From assembly GCF_028372415.1 (NCBI RefSeq), contig NC_092876.1:56597256-56661255 (forward strand): a DNA stretch of 64,000 nucleotides. The letters run 5' to 3'. This DNA is from Notamacropus eugenii. Taxonomy: Eukaryota > Chordata > Mammalia > Diprotodontia > Macropodidae. Of this stretch, positions 51,601 through 60,885 are shown in pieces. The stretch's first letter is position 1. Each line of letters begins with the position of its first letter. The position numbers and the translations under genes were made by a program. The notes beneath the pieces were generated by a model. It worked only from the letters and a program-made list of their open reading frames with translations, was not told where the DNA came from and made no database searches.

Positions 51601-52875
51601 GGAGAGGTGATGCTGATGCAGACCTGAGCTATGGTAGTGGATGTGTGAGTAGAAAGAAAGGGAATCCATGAGAGATCTATCTATACAATGACATTCCAGC
51701 AACAGATTAGATTTATGGGGAAAATACGAGAGAGGAGTTAAAGACAACAGGGGAAAGATTAGGGTTGGTCATGAAGATCTGGGAATCCTCAGCATGGTAG
51801 TGGTAGATGAACAGTGCCAGCCAAAGAGATCACTGAGCACATGATGGAAAGGAAGGAGAGTAGAGGGCCCCAGCAAGAGTCTGGTCTGAAATGTCCAATT
51901 GGTGAGATGGGACTAGAACCCAGAAGAGACCAAGGCCTGGATATGAGTGATGCTAAGAGGCAAGAGCCTAAGGCAGCATGTTGGGGGATACCCATTGTCT
52001 GAGGGTAGGACGCGGAAGACCCAACAGATTACTGGGATAGCACTTGGACACTTATCTCCTGCCAGTATGTCACCTTTCAACACTTGAAGTACCTAGAGTT
52101 TTCCTAAACAGCTGCCTGAGGCCAGATTTAAACCCAAATCTTCCTGACTCTGGTGCAGTTAGTGCAGTAGATAAGAGTGCCAGCCCTGGAGTCAGGAGGG
52201 CCTGAGTTCAATCCAACCCCAGACACTTACTAGCTATGTAATCCTGGGCAAGTCACTTAATCCTGTTTGCCTAAGTTTCCTCATCCATAAAATGAGCTGG
52301 AGAAGGAAATGGCAAGCCACTCCAGTAAAAGCCAAGAAAACCCCAAATAGGGTATTGAAGAATTGGACATGATCGAAAAATGACAACTTCCTGACACCAG
52401 GCCCAGCACTCTATCCACTGTGCCACTAAGGGACACTAAGGCCTCTTCCATCTCTGATTCTGTGTGTCTATAATAGGTCTTCCTTCCTCTCTTTTAGACC
52501 TTTTTGCTTGAAAGTGACAGATTCTCAGTACTGCTGATTTGCACGCTGCGTTGACTGTCTCCTAGGTGAAGGGGTTAGCACTTCTTGCCCCCAGATGTTA
52601 CTTGAGGGATCTCTACCCTTCTCTTTTTCTTCTTGCCATAGTTGAATATGATCGTCCTAGGATCTTACCTGGGGATCCCCAAACCCTTCGGGCCCTTAGT
52701 CAATGGAGTCTGCTGTGTGGAGAAAAAGGTCCAGAGCCTGCTGGAACCATTGGGCCTGAATTGTCTTTTCATTGGGGAATTCTTTGGTCATCAAGAAGAT
52801 CTGGGGGATGCCTACTATTGGTTCAACATCCGCCGGGAACCATTACCCTACAAATGGTGGAACTTTGTAATATGA
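24491..52875 (+). CDS. PADI6: Peptidylarginine deiminase-like protein PADI6, complete, catalytic residues absent
   Basis: PADI6 of placental mammals is an oocyte protein of cytoplasmic lattices and the subcortical maternal complex. Sixteen exons join as 24491-24624, 25458-25638, 27449-27521, 31735-31799, 33303-33402, 35936-36055, 38058-38236, 38668-38771, 41161-41272, 43900-44007, 45050-45198, 48318-48462, 49196-49319, 50207-50277, 50983-51138 and 52642-52875. They total 2055 nt, encoding 684 residues, with all borders canonical and no internal stop. The ATG is first after an in-frame TGA at 24479 and has A at -3 and G at +4. PADI6-type segments include [11 protein letters not shown] in exon 1 and [18 protein letters not shown] in exon 14. 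Positions of the PAD catalytic Asp, His, Asp and Cys are Asn357, Asn476, Lys478 and Tyr666. Ca ligands 153-179 are mostly replaced (VNCGSS, VRRQMS). The intact frame argues for a structural role rather than a pseudogene. Confidence 0.88.
25458..25638 (+). CDS. PADI6: PADI6 exon 2
   Basis: Residues 45-105, strongly diverged. TAPERYKAF aligns with the APE.CTSF start of PAD exon 2, and SRWYLS with STWPLD. Acceptor ATATCAG is phase-matched to exon 1; the donor is GTGAGT. The KKK-type nuclear signal of PAD4 is not visible. Confidence 0.78.
26238..26495 (+). mobile_element. CORE SINE, long-tailed variant
   Basis: Head GGCAGTTAGGTGGCACAGCG, B-box GTTCAAATCT, and the AATAAATGTTAGCTATATCA tail. In PADI6 intron 2. 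Confidence 0.88.
26626..26645 (+). repeat. Poly-G run
   Basis: Twenty G followed by CGCGTGGGGG. It may be a sequencing artefact or a true homopolymer. Confidence 0.9.
27449..27521 (+). CDS. PADI6: PADI6 exon 3
   Basis: Residues 106-129, [20 protein letters not shown], aligning with the V.I.YYGP exon 3 of PADs. The acceptor is TTTACAG and the donor GTGAGT. It ends in phase 1. Confidence 0.82.
28490..28905 (+). mobile_element. CR1/L3-like LINE 3' remnant
   Basis: AGAACATCCAGAGACAGGTG, GGTGTTTGAAGGGCTCTCAA and TTGGAAGGCATTGAGCAGAG follow the order of CR1-family 3' ends as remembered. Non-coding decay. Confidence 0.6.
29130..29660 (-). mobile_element. L1 fragment, antisense
   Basis: T-rich sequence with CCTTTGAGCCCTTGGCCATTGAGGA and CCCTCATCAGATACTTGATG, the reverse complement of marsupial L1 ORF2 3' sequence. 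It lies in PADI6 intron 3. Confidence 0.65.
29722..29739 (+). repeat. Poly-C run
   Basis: Eighteen C in PADI6 intron 3. Its length is probably unreliable. Confidence 0.9.
30165..30428 (-). mobile_element. CORE SINE with poly-G interruption
   Basis: Reverse copy in which the usual CCCATTTGGGGTTTTCTTGG segment reads as a 12-base G run followed by CGCGTCTTTCTTGG. Confidence 0.85.
31735..31799 (+). CDS. PADI6: PADI6 exon 4
   Basis: Residues 130-151, starting [16 protein letters not shown], matching the EVSLEVDI exon 4 of PADI6. The acceptor is TTCCTAG and the donor GTACAG. At 65 nt it is short and hydrophilic at its end. Confidence 0.8.
32440..32670 (-). mobile_element. MIR-type SINE
   Basis: TATGTACCAGGCATTGTGCT to GGGCCACACAGCTAGTAAGT, the full MIR core order, in PADI6 intron 4. 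Confidence 0.8.
32925..33150 (+). mobile_element. CORE SINE, long-tailed variant
   Basis: GGCAGCTGTGTGGTACGTTA head, CTCTGTGACCCTGAGCAAGT and GCTTAGCACTGTGTCTGGCA tail. Ends about 150 bases before PADI6 exon 5. Confidence 0.82.
33303..33402 (+). CDS. PADI6: PADI6 exon 5, calcium ligands lost
   Basis: Residues 152-184. [15 protein letters not shown] aligns with [11 protein letters not shown] of PADI4; the Asp155 and Asp157 equivalents are Gly and Ser. The acceptor is TTTTCAG and the donor GTAACT. Confidence 0.85.
33885..34112 (+). mobile_element. CORE SINE, decayed
   Basis: GGCAGTTAGGTACACAGTGG head, TACTAGCTGTGGGACCCCTA, and an A-rich end. Confidence 0.75.
35936..36055 (+). CDS. PADI6: PADI6 exon 6
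   Basis: Residues 185-224. [10 protein letters not shown] replaces [10 protein letters not shown] of PADI4, so the Asp176 and Asp179 equivalents are Val and Gln. [10 protein letters not shown] matches the exon end. Phase 1 in and out. Confidence 0.85.
37155..37390 (-). mobile_element. CORE SINE
   Basis: TTTCAGTCGTGTCTAACTCT to CTATGGTACCACCTAGCTGC, nearly full length, followed by a TA-rich tract. PADI6 intron 6. Confidence 0.88.
38058..38236 (+). CDS. PADI6: PADI6 exon 7
   Basis: Residues 225-284 with [17 protein letters not shown] and [19 protein letters not shown]. This is one of the best conserved exons, 179 nt as in PADI4. Confidence 0.92.
38668..38771 (+). CDS. PADI6: PADI6 exon 8
   Basis: Residues 285-318 with [20 protein letters not shown]. 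It is 104 nt with donor GTAAGG, ending in phase 2. Confidence 0.92.
38772..41160 (+). other. PADI6 intron 8
   Basis: Contains a TG/ATG-rich tract (39010-39180), a 37-codon decoy open stretch at 39331-39441 and a SINE. The stretch 39710-41100 is unassigned. A 14-base C run sits about 40 bases before the exon 9 acceptor. Confidence 0.65.
39465..39705 (+). mobile_element. CORE SINE
   Basis: GGTGGCTCAGCGGCTAGAGT head to CCCCAAATGGGGTCACAGTG. Full length in PADI6 intron 8. Confidence 0.88.
41161..41272 (+). CDS. PADI6: PADI6 exon 9
   Basis: Residues 319-356. [19 protein letters not shown] and [13 protein letters not shown] align without gaps to [12 protein letters not shown] and [13 protein letters not shown] of PADI4. 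It is 112 nt, with acceptor TTTCTTTCAG and donor GTAACG. Ca ligand Gln349 is Gly. This exon restores the frame between exons 8 and 10. Confidence 0.88.
41940..42185 (+). mobile_element. CORE SINE, long-tailed variant
   Basis: Decayed head, then TATGTGATCCTGGGCAAGAC and a GGCATTTAGTAGGTACTATG tail in PADI6 intron 9. Confidence 0.78.
42290..42540 (-). mobile_element. CORE SINE
   Basis: Reverse copy with CCCAGTCATGTCCAACTCTC and GATGAGGAAAGTGAGGCCAA. Confidence 0.83.
42590..42842 (+). mobile_element. CORE SINE
   Basis: GGGGCAGCTAGGTTGATGCC head, full A/B box region and end GGGTCACAAAGAGTTGGGCA. It is in opposite orientation to the copy at 42290. Confidence 0.88.
43330..43562 (+). mobile_element. 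CR1/L3-like LINE 3' remnant
   Basis: GAACTTCCTCAGGAGGTACT, CTTGGGGAGCTCCAAGCAGA and a tail GGGTCCCTTCTGAGTCTCCAGCTCTGAGATTCC. The tail resembles one unit of the 33-bp arrays. Confidence 0.65.
43900..44007 (+). CDS. PADI6: PADI6 exon 10, catalytic Asp replaced by Asn
   Basis: Residues 357-392, starting [18 protein letters not shown]. Asn357 (43900-43902) sits at the Asp350 position and Ala360 at Ca ligand Glu353. LDCPWTRG keeps the Arg374 equivalent but loses the Ser370, Arg372 and Asn373 equivalents. Confidence 0.9.
44340..44740 (+). mobile_element. CR1/L3-like LINE 3' remnant
   Basis: GGAAGGACATTAGGAAAAGT, AGCTGGAGAATGGAGAAGAT and CAAGTATTTGAAGGGTTGTC occur in CR1 3' order in PADI6 intron 10. 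Confidence 0.65.
45050..45198 (+). CDS. PADI6: PADI6 exon 11
   Basis: Residues 393-441 with [25 protein letters not shown] and [11 protein letters not shown]. It is two codons shorter than in PADI4. The acceptor CCCCAG follows a G-rich stretch, so its pyrimidine tract is weak near the splice site. Confidence 0.9.
45199..48317 (+). other. PADI6 intron 11
   Basis: Holds a repeat fragment with TGTGGCAGGCCCTGTGCTAA (45365-45490), the LTR-like piece, a C run (46717), a poly-A (46901-46923) and pyrimidine runs. Nothing coding is seen between 46930 and 48310. Confidence 0.65.
45590..46235 (+). repeat. LTR-like repeat
   Basis: Shares the AGTGGGCAAGAGTTCCTAGG, CTGCAATTTGGA and TTTATATAGG blocks with 845-1020. 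No viral reading frame is visible next to it. Confidence 0.35.
48318..48462 (+). CDS. PADI6: PADI6 exon 12, catalytic His and Asp replaced
   Basis: Residues 442-490. [19 protein letters not shown] aligns with [19 protein letters not shown], so His471 is Asn476 (48418-48420) and Asp473 is Lys478 (48424-48426). The exon is 145 nt, as in PADI4. Confidence 0.93.
49196..49319 (+). CDS. PADI6: PADI6 exon 13
   Basis: Residues 491-531 with [20 protein letters not shown] and [11 protein letters not shown]. It is seven codons longer than in PADI4, adding an acidic ENVLHYA end, as expected for the longer PADI6 linker. The donor is GTATCT. Confidence 0.88.
50207..50277 (+). CDS. PADI6: PADI6 exon 14
   Basis: Residues 532-555 with [25 protein letters not shown] sequence ([16 protein letters not shown]). 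It resembles the IDQLLADE...QNEYVE of PADI6 and is the clearest paralogue marker. The exon is 71 nt, as in PADI4. Confidence 0.92.
50983..51138 (+). CDS. PADI6: PADI6 exon 15
   Basis: Residues 556-607 with [17 protein letters not shown], then an insertion-bearing [13 protein letters not shown] and LFPNM. It is four codons longer than in PADI4. The acceptor GTCAAG has a short pyrimidine tract further upstream. Confidence 0.9.
51139..52641 (+). other. PADI6 intron 15
   Basis: The stretch 51430-51700 (TAGGGAACCACTGGAGTTTG, AATCCAGGGGAGAGGTGATG) is an old interspersed repeat whose first part also appears near 63550-63590. A SINE follows at 52150. Confidence 0.6.
52150..52385 (+). mobile_element. 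CORE SINE
   Basis: GTGCAGTAGATAAGAGTGCC head, then CTATGTAATCCTGGGCAAGT and an end near AATTGGACATGATCGAAAAA. About 260 bases before PADI6 exon 16. Confidence 0.85.
52642..52875 (+). CDS. PADI6: PADI6 exon 16, catalytic Cys replaced by Tyr
   Basis: Residues 608-684 with [16 protein letters not shown] and [14 protein letters not shown], aligning with [14 protein letters not shown]. The nucleophile Cys is Tyr666 (52816-52818) and the preceding His is Tyr665. It ends YKWWNFVI and TGA. Confidence 0.95.
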   Translation: MNMIVLGSYLGIPKPFGPLVNGVCCVEKKVQSLLEPLGLNCLFIGEFFGHQEDLGDAYYWFNIRREPLPYKWWNFVI

Positions 52876-53214
52876 TGGGTCCTTTCCTGCTCTCTTCTCC
52901 GCCCTGTCTGATGCCCATGTACAGGGTGGTAGCAGAAGCTCTCTCCACTACTGCTGTATCCATCTAGTCTTCTGGACAATCTCTAGCCTACAGTGACAGT
53001 CAAGGGCCATGTCTCTTCGGATCAGGAGACTGAACCCTAATCTGCAATGGGGTATAATCTCTGCCTTGAGAGACGTCTTGGATAGTGGAACACTTGGCCT
53101 ACCCATCTGGTCCTCTTGTCCAGTCCATTTTATGGTGGTGGGAGTGGCTGAATAACCCACCCTAGAGATGTTACTTATGGCTCGAACCTTGGCTGAGAAT
53201 TTGAGCAAATATTC

Positions 53215-53220
53215 AATAAA
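53215..53220 (+). promoter_or_regulatory. PADI6 polyadenylation signal
   Basis: AATAAA lies 340 bases after the PADI6 stop codon and is the first clear signal. A T-rich stretch (TAGCTTTTTTATTATGGGG) follows at about 53243. Confidence 0.75.
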
Positions 53221-54479
53221 GCCCCTATTTCATCCAGCTGGTAGCTTTTTTATTATGGGGCTGGGCTAGGGAACAAAAAAATCCTATTTAAATGTTTCTT
53301 TCTTAGCCTTCTGAAGAAAGTATGGCCTAAGTGTGAAACAACATGGCATAAGGGAAAATATGCTGGACTTGGAAGTTAAGAAATCTGGTTTTAAATGTAC
53401 TAGGTTGAGACAAGGGGCAGGTCTGATCCTCACATACATATGATCCTAGTATCAGTCTACGTCCTTTGTGCTATCATAGCCAGATTTGAGATGTTTGGAG
53501 GTTGGGTTTATTTTTGTTTTCTCCCCCACTAGGCCAACTGGAGGACAGATTCAGAGGAAGACATTTAAGGAAAGAGAATAATACATGTATTTCCCCCTCC
53601 ACACAGGGATGCTTAACAGTAACTATACCATTGGTGGAAGGACCAACCACAGGGAATGCGAGATCAGGAAATATGAGTGGCCAGGGCAATTCCCACTGGT
53701 GATGCTATGGAGATACCAATGTCTTCTAAGATCACAGAGTTGCTCCCTGTTGTAAGACTCTGCTGTTACCTACTAAGGGACGATGTAGTTTTTCTCCCCA
53801 CAGAGGGCAGGATTGTCTAATTCTTTAGTTTATAGTCTTGGGATTATCATAGCTCTTTCATGAGGTTTACCCCAGATGGCAGCAACCAGTCAAATAGCTG
53901 GATAAACTATTGGACCTTTTTAAATCTTTCAAATGCCTTTTCTCTTACTATCCCCTTGGAATCTGTCTCAAGTCTTACTGGACTACAGTTTGACTTTCTG
54001 TCTCCTGCTAGTATGCCAGTTATGGTCCATACAAGTCTACTTGTAACTGTTGTAAGGGTGTCTATTTATAACAGTTGTTAAGTATCATTAACCTACCTAC
54101 CTCACAGGCTTGTCATAAAAAAGAGAAGTAAGATGGGACAAGGATAAACATGGTCCTAATTTTTAAAAAATTAGGAAGAGGAAAACAATCACTTTGATTC
54201 CTGGGAAAATTCTGCGATGGATCCTTAAAAAGATGGATACTTAATGTCTAGAAAGAGAAGTGGTGATTACAAAGGGCTGACATTTCAGCAAGCACAGGTC
54301 ACAAAAGAGACTAATCTCGGTGCCTTTTTTATAGGATTAACAAACTATTAAGTATTTACTAGTTAAACTTGCTACTTAACATAAGGGAAGTGTTGTGGAT
54401 ATAGTTTAATTTTAGCGAAGTTATTAACAACTGATAATCATACTAGCCTTGAGGAGAGGGCATATGGATTGGACAAACT

Positions 54480-55370
54480 CGAATGATAGCCAGTCCCAAA
54501 GTACAGTTGATAACATCATAGCAGGAAGTCTCCAGTAGAGTTCTCCAGTCTTAGCCCTAGTCTGATAAACATTTAATCACTTGGATAATAGCATCTATAA
54601 CACGCTCATAAAATTTTTAGATGGCACAAAGACGGTTAACATGCTGGATGACAAAGTCAGGATCCAAAAAGGTCAGAGTATTGCGGTGAATCGAGGAAGA
54701 TGAAATCTGGTAGGATAAATCATTGACTTTACAAGCACAACGTGGAGAAGGACCATATTAGACAACAGTTATTCTGAAAAAGATCTGGGGTTCTTAAGAC
54801 ACTATAGTGGGATATGGCAGCTAAATAAGCTTGTGAGATCTATAGAGAAATGATCTTTCCACTGTGCTCAGACTGGGTGCTCAGATGGATGGAGTGGTGA
54901 GGTCGACACTGGGTACTGCAGTTTACAAAAGTCACTGATTAGCTAGTGTCCAGAAGCGGGTCACTAGGATGGGAAAGAGCCTTGGGGTTGTCCTATGAGG
55001 AATAGGGGATATTTATCCCACAGAAAAGAAGGCTTGTGGGGGTGGGAGGAGCACATGATAGATGTCATTAAGTATGTAAAGGTCTGTTTTGTGGAGGAGA
55101 GATGAGATTTTATTTGTTTGGCCCCAGAGGGAAGAGAGAGAAGCAGGACAGACTATACCAAAAAAAGAATATAGACTTGAAGACCTAACAAACTTCCCAG
55201 TGCTTGCAGCTGTCTCGAGGTGGACAGGACTCACCTTGAGAAAGAGAGGTGAGGGGGTCTTCCTCATAGGAGACCCTCAAGCAGAGACCACTTGTTAAAT
55301 ATTTAGGGGAGATTCCTTTGGAGCACTAAGATCCCTTCCAACTCTCAAATTCTGGGATTCCTTGACTCTT
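54480..55370 (+). mobile_element. CR1/L3-like LINE 3' remnant, longest copy
   Basis: Runs from a decayed ORF2 end through GTCCAGAAGCGGGTCACTAG and a GGCCCCAGAGGGAAGAG block to the tail AAGATCCCTTCCAACTCTCA AATTCTGGGATTCC. Non-functional by repeated stops. Confidence 0.65.
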
Positions 55371-55639
55371 AGGGTGCCTTAATGTGCTAAGAAATGTTTA
55401 TTTTTCTCATTTTTACAGATGAGGAAACTAAGGCCCAAGTAAAAGTGACTTTGCTAAGGATTAGTAAAGCAGTTAAGTGTTAGCAATCTAACTCCCATCT
55501 CCTAGCTCCAATTTCAGCACTGTGGCTCCCTTTGTATGTTGACATGTCCTGTTCTCTCTAGGGCTTAGACTTCAACTTTTTCCTTCAAGACAGTGAATCG
55601 AATTGGGTACTGAGGAAAAGTAGTAGTAAAAGGAAGAAA

Positions 55640-55880
55640 ATAAGCATTTGTTAAGTGCCTACTATGTGCCAAGCAGATGGTAAGAGCCTTACAAATTTTA
55701 TCTCATTTGATCCTGATGACCTTGAGAGACAATTGCTGTTATTATCCCATTTTACAGATGAAGAAACTGAGGCTGCGAGGTTGTGACTAGCCCTGGGTTC
55801 ACCTAGCTAGTGAGTTCCTATGACAGGATTTGAACTTGGGTGTTTCTGACTTGAAGTGAGAATGTTCCAGTGTTCCATCT
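55640..55880 (-). mobile_element. MIR-type SINE
   Basis: AAGTGCCTACTATGTGCCAA, ATTTGATCCTGATGACCTTG and TTACAGATGAAGAAACTGAG in MIR order. Confidence 0.8.
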
Positions 55881-56419
55881 CCTATGCCCCTGGCTGCTTC
55901 TAGTCTGCATACATCCTGTCCCTGTACATGTTGTCTCTCCTATTAGAATGTAAGATCCTATGGTGCAGGGTCTGCTTTACTCCTGTCTTTATACTCCCCC
56001 AAGCTTAGCCCACAGGAGCTATTTAATGAATGCTTGATGGGCCAATGCCAAGGCCAGAAGAAAGTACTAGAGAGCGTGTAGCCTGAGAACCCAATTTTTA
56101 AAAATTTATGATTATCAATAACCCATCTAATCCTAAAGTGAGACTGATGACCTTGCACAGCCCTCGCTCACTTGAAACAAAGTCAAGTGTCATGTCATCA
56201 TTTCTCTGATGTCAGGGAATGCAAAAACAAAGGACAAACACCACCACTCTGGGCGGTAGGGGCCATTATTATTATGATACCCATTTTACAGAGCAGGAAA
56301 CTGAGGCACAGAGGTTAAGTGACATACCTGCACCTAATTTAATAGATGAGGAAAGTGAGGCACTGAGAGGGTACTAGCTCAAGATAGGGTGCTTGTGCTT
56401 GGACTCCAGTTTTAAAAAT

Positions 56420-57165
56420 TACATTTCAGCTGTGAGCTGATCCAACCATCCTGGAGAGCAGTTTGGAACTATGCCCAAAGGGCTACAAAAATGTGCATAC
56501 CCTTTGACCCAGCAATACTGCTTCTAGGGCTGTATCCCAAAGAGATCATTAAAATGGGAAAAGGTCCCACGTGTACAAAAATATTTATAGCGGCTCTTTT
56601 CATGGTGGCCAAGAACTGGAAATCAAGGGAATGCCCATCAACTGGAGAATGGCAGAACAAGTTGTGGTATATGAATGTAATGGAATACTATTATTGTCCT
56701 ATAAGAAATGACAAACAGGCAGACTTCAGAAAACCTGAAAAGACTTACATGAACTGATGCTGAGTGAAATGAGAAGAACCAGGAGAACACTGTACGCAGT
56801 AACAGCCACAGTATGCGAGGACTGTTTCTGACAGACTTAGCCCTTCACAGCAATGCAAGGACCTAAAACACTCACAAAGGACTCAAGGCAAAGACCATCC
56901 ACATCCAGAGAAAGAACTATGGAATTGGAACTCAGAATGAAGCAGACTATTTTCTCTTTTGCTACGTTTTGTTTTGGTTTTTCTCATGGTTTCTGAAACT
57001 TCCATTGATTTTAATTCTTCTATGCAACATGACTAATATAAAAATGTGTTTAATAAGGATGCATATGTAGAATGCATATAAGATTGCATGCTGTCTCAGA
57101 GAGGGAAGGGGAGAAAATTTAAGACTTATGGAAGTGATTGTTGAAAACTGAAAACAATTAATTTT
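56420..57165 (+). mobile_element. L1 3' end, decayed
   Basis: Reads the ORF2 end of a LINE-1: ACCCTTTGACCCAGCAATAC, then a W.MVAKNWKSRECPSTGEWQNK-type peptide, followed by a 3' UTR with ATGCTGAGTGAAATGAGAAG. The short open frame at 56491-56757 is the ORF2 remnant, not a host gene. Confidence 0.85.
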
Positions 57166-57289
57166 TTTAAATCACATTTCTCCCTCACTTCAAAAAACTA
57201 TCCTTGACAGTTTTCTCCCCAGTCCAAGGACACTATACCTAGCAATAACTCATAAATGGGGCCCAGTAAAATAAACTCTTTCCCCATCA

Positions 57290-57660
57290 TAAGAACAAGC
57301 TGACCTCTGAAGAAAGTCTCTTGTAAAAACACGACTATTTTGTAACCACAGAATTATCATGTATTGATTCCCAAAGTTATCATATTCAATCCAGAGATCA
57401 AGCTATAGACATCAACTCTCAAAGCTCTCTTGCTACAGGCATAACAGATCAAAAACACACCCCTGAGAAACCCCTTCCCCTGGTTTCCAGTAGGGAATAA
57501 TGCCTGCAACCAAGGTTGTAAATTAGCACCTAATTAGCATCTCCACCAGATAATCCACTACTTTCCTATGTAATCTTACCTGTTAAATTACAAGTTCCCT
57601 AAGCTCTGCCCACCATATTGGCATTACAATAAACAATAAACCTTTGACTTAAAGAATGCT
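57290..57660 (+). repeat. LTR-like repeat
   Basis: Contains TTGTAAATTAGCACCTAATT, TCTGCCCACCATATTGGCAT and tandem AATAAA signals near its end, like the R/U5 part of a solo LTR. The ends are uncertain and no viral gene is visible. Confidence 0.35.
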
Positions 57661-60444
57661 TGATTCAAACAACCCTCTCCTCTATTCCGGTCTTTTTTTG
57701 GGGGGGAGAAGGGGGAGGCTGAACCTCTCAAACTGTATCTGCTCTCTGAGCAGCCCCCAGAATAGTTCCATCCACTCATCCACCAGGAAAGATAAGGGGA
57801 GAGGCGACAAGCTCTGATTCAGATCGGGGTGCTGGTTGGAGCTTCTCCTGGTTGGAGGCCTTGTCACAATGAATGTGGTTGATTCTTCCTTAAATAGTGT
57901 AATTAGATGGCCAGGGCTCAACATGTGTGTGGGAGGGAGGAGTGCAGGGGAGCAGAATGTCAGATGACAAGCACATGTCTCCTAGGTTCTTCTCCTTTTC
58001 CCATCAGGGAGTTCACCCATCATGTGAGGCACTGTCTCCTGTCAGCCAGGTCCCTAATTGGGGGCTCCATGGACATATGAGTTAACAGACAGGTCCTTAA
58101 TCAGAATTGTCTTCGGCTGCTCAGGACTCTCCTTCTCTTCTAAATTGTAACTCCTGAGTTGGTCTCGATTACTGAGGAGTGGTGCACACCCATGGTCATT
58201 GGGGAAGTTAAAAAATGGGCATCAACATCTGATGCTGGGGGCCCAGGACCCCGCAATAATCTTTTAAAACTATCCCTGGCAATACCCTCTCAGAAAAAGC
58301 TTTTCTCTTTCAGGAGGCCCCAGATATTCCAAACAGCCTCCAGCTCTCTTCGTAATCCTAATGGTTTTCTCCTAATGAACAGTCTTTCCCCATGCCCCAC
58401 TCCATTTCTTGCTGGGCTCATGGGACTTCACTTTCTGGTGTCCCCTCTCCTTCTTGTCTATGGGGCTCTAGCCTTGAGGGCCATACCCACCACTTCTCTG
58501 ATCCTCCAAGGGTGTTTTTCTTGAGGGCTTAGGGTTCTTCTATACCTTGCAGGTCTCCCTACTGAGCCTAGGGTGACAGTCCCATTCTCCCAGGGTTTCT
58601 GACATCACCAATTTGGAGTCAGAAAGAACAATTTATCGAGTCCAGCCCCCTCATTTTACTAAGAAAACAGTGGCCCAGGAAAGGTGAGTGATATCTCAGA
58701 ATTTCACAGTAGAAAAGAACTTGAACCCAGGTCCTCTGTCTTCACAGCCAGCAACAGTATTCTTTCTACCCAACAACAGCTTATTGACTACTTGGTCTCA
58801 ATTGATTAAGGGAGATAGCAGAATGTGGTGGAGACATTTCAAAGGAGAGACTGTATAGAGCTTGGAGAAACAACTTTAGGTCGGGAATAACATCTAAGTG
58901 GTATCCCAGGTCCTGTAATCACAAAGAGACCCTTAGGATCGAAATCACAGGGAATACCAGGTGGGGGCTCATGCTGGTGAATCGCAGCCATGACAATGCC
59001 AAAGATGCTGCCCAGTGTTTCCTATAAATATGGAATGTAACTATTTCTTGCCTCCATTTTACAGAAGAAACTGAGGAGAGGTAGAGACTAGTTCAGAATT
59101 GCATGATGAATGTGTCTGAGAAATATTGTCTACTGGAAAAGAAGGCTGGCTTTGGAGTCAGTGGAGCAGGGATCAAACCCTGCATCTGTCACCAGCTATT
59201 TAGCCTGGGGCGAGTCACTCCCTTTTCTAGGGAACTTGACTGATTTCAGTTCCAAAAACAGCAAGGCATTCCACCTCCCCTCCAGGGACAGGAAATTCAC
59301 TGTTTGTCAAGGTAGGTCACAGCACAGTAAAAGCTACATTAAATTTCGCACTTATACAGGGCCCAAGTGTGCCTGCCTCCCTATAGCGCCTCTTTGTTGT
59401 TCCTAGCTCTGGACTCTGGACTTTGTCATATGGGTAATGGAGACCATCAGTGGTGTCTTCCAGCTATTATCTCTATGATCTTATCATCCAAATGGCTAAA
59501 AATCCCATGTCCTTGTCTAGCACAACCTATCCAGACCATGAATGTCCAGCAGATCCAAGACACGGAGCTTTAAAAACCAAGTGATTGATTTGGTAACAAT
59601 TAGAAATATTAGAACACAGGATGTCAGAGTTGGGAGGACCTTTAGAACGCAGGATGTGAAACTCAGGTCTTTAATCACCATGTGCATGTTGACTATTTCC
59701 AGATGAGACACCTGAGGCTGGGAACATAGAATCACAAAATAATAGCCATCCAAAGAACACTGACCAGGTTAAGCACATTAAAAAAAATTTTAATAGTAAA
59801 TTTCCAACAGTAAATTTCAGCTCTATCTGGTCAGCTTCTGCTCAAAGCATCGCTGATGATCTAGAAATAATGGCCGCCCCTGCTGACCAACGTGGCTGCT
59901 GAGCCCCATAGACAAGGTCCTGGGAGACCATGACAATTAACTTCTCATTAATGGCTGGAGGCCTAGTGCCACCTTGTGGCCAATTTTGCACACAGCGAAT
60001 TAAACTCAGGGCATCGGCTTCAATGACAAGAGTTCCTCCAGTACCTAGCTAACATGGCTCTCTGTAGGTAACTCCCATTTACTAAACAGCTGTTGAACTG
60101 TGGTGGGCAAAGTTAACTAACATGGACACCCAGGGAGCTCACCGACCAACTTCAACGTTTTTAAAAATATATAAATTAGAAAGAAAGGCAAACATTCAGT
60201 ACCTATTATATGCAGGGAACACGCTAAGCACAGAGGAGACAGATAAAAATGTGAATTAGTCCACGTAGCCACGTGCTTACTTTCTAACTAGAAAAAAATG
60301 AGAATGTGCTCTAGTCCTTTAAACAGTGGCAGGAGTGCTAAAGTTCAGACTAAGCGGTAGCAAAGAATCAAGGATTTTTAAAAATGATATTTTATAAAAT
60401 CACTTTGTTCTCAAAGGAAACCAATGACCTCTGGAGAGTGGTGA

Positions 60445-60885
60445 TGCTTTGACTTGCAAGTGAATTGGATTTAAGTAAGGTGTAGCTATGTAAGGTCACC
60501 AACCTCACTCTCTCCTCCAGAGCCATCTGGGTCCAGTGACAAGATATAGATCAGAATGACCAAAGAGAGGCCAGGATGCAGTGGGAGATCTTGGCTTTTT
60601 TAAACTAAGATCATTGCTAAGTCTGCTTGACTGAAGCAAGGCCCATTAGTGATTAAGGTTAGGTAAGATTCTTGTTCTAGTTTGTCCTTAAATGAAGTAA
60701 AAAATGGCCTGGTTTACCCAGTTAAAAAAAAAAATCAATCTGGGAGGGGAAGATCCTTAGGGTTTCTGGCCAAAACAGAGACAATTGCTATTTACGCTCA
60801 CTCTGAGCCAATCAGGGCTCAAATAATGACAAAGTAAGGCTTGGGCTGGGACCTCCTGGAGGCTAATCAATGGGAACCAGAATGA
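60445..60885 (+). repeat. 400-bp repeat, copy 1
   Basis: CTCTCTCCTCCAGAGCCATC, GGTCCAGTGACAAGATATAG and TCTGGGAGGGGAAGATCCTT recur in the same order at 62256-62665. Together with copy 2 it brackets an L1 3' end. It may be an LTR or a non-autonomous element. Confidence 0.75.

Noticed and set aside
56491-56757. 88-residue open frame.
   Set aside because: It is the end of a decayed L1 ORF2, not a host gene.
58159-58524. 121-residue open frame downstream of PADI6.
   Set aside because: No recognisable domain, splice structure or promoter; treated as chance in repeat-rich DNA.
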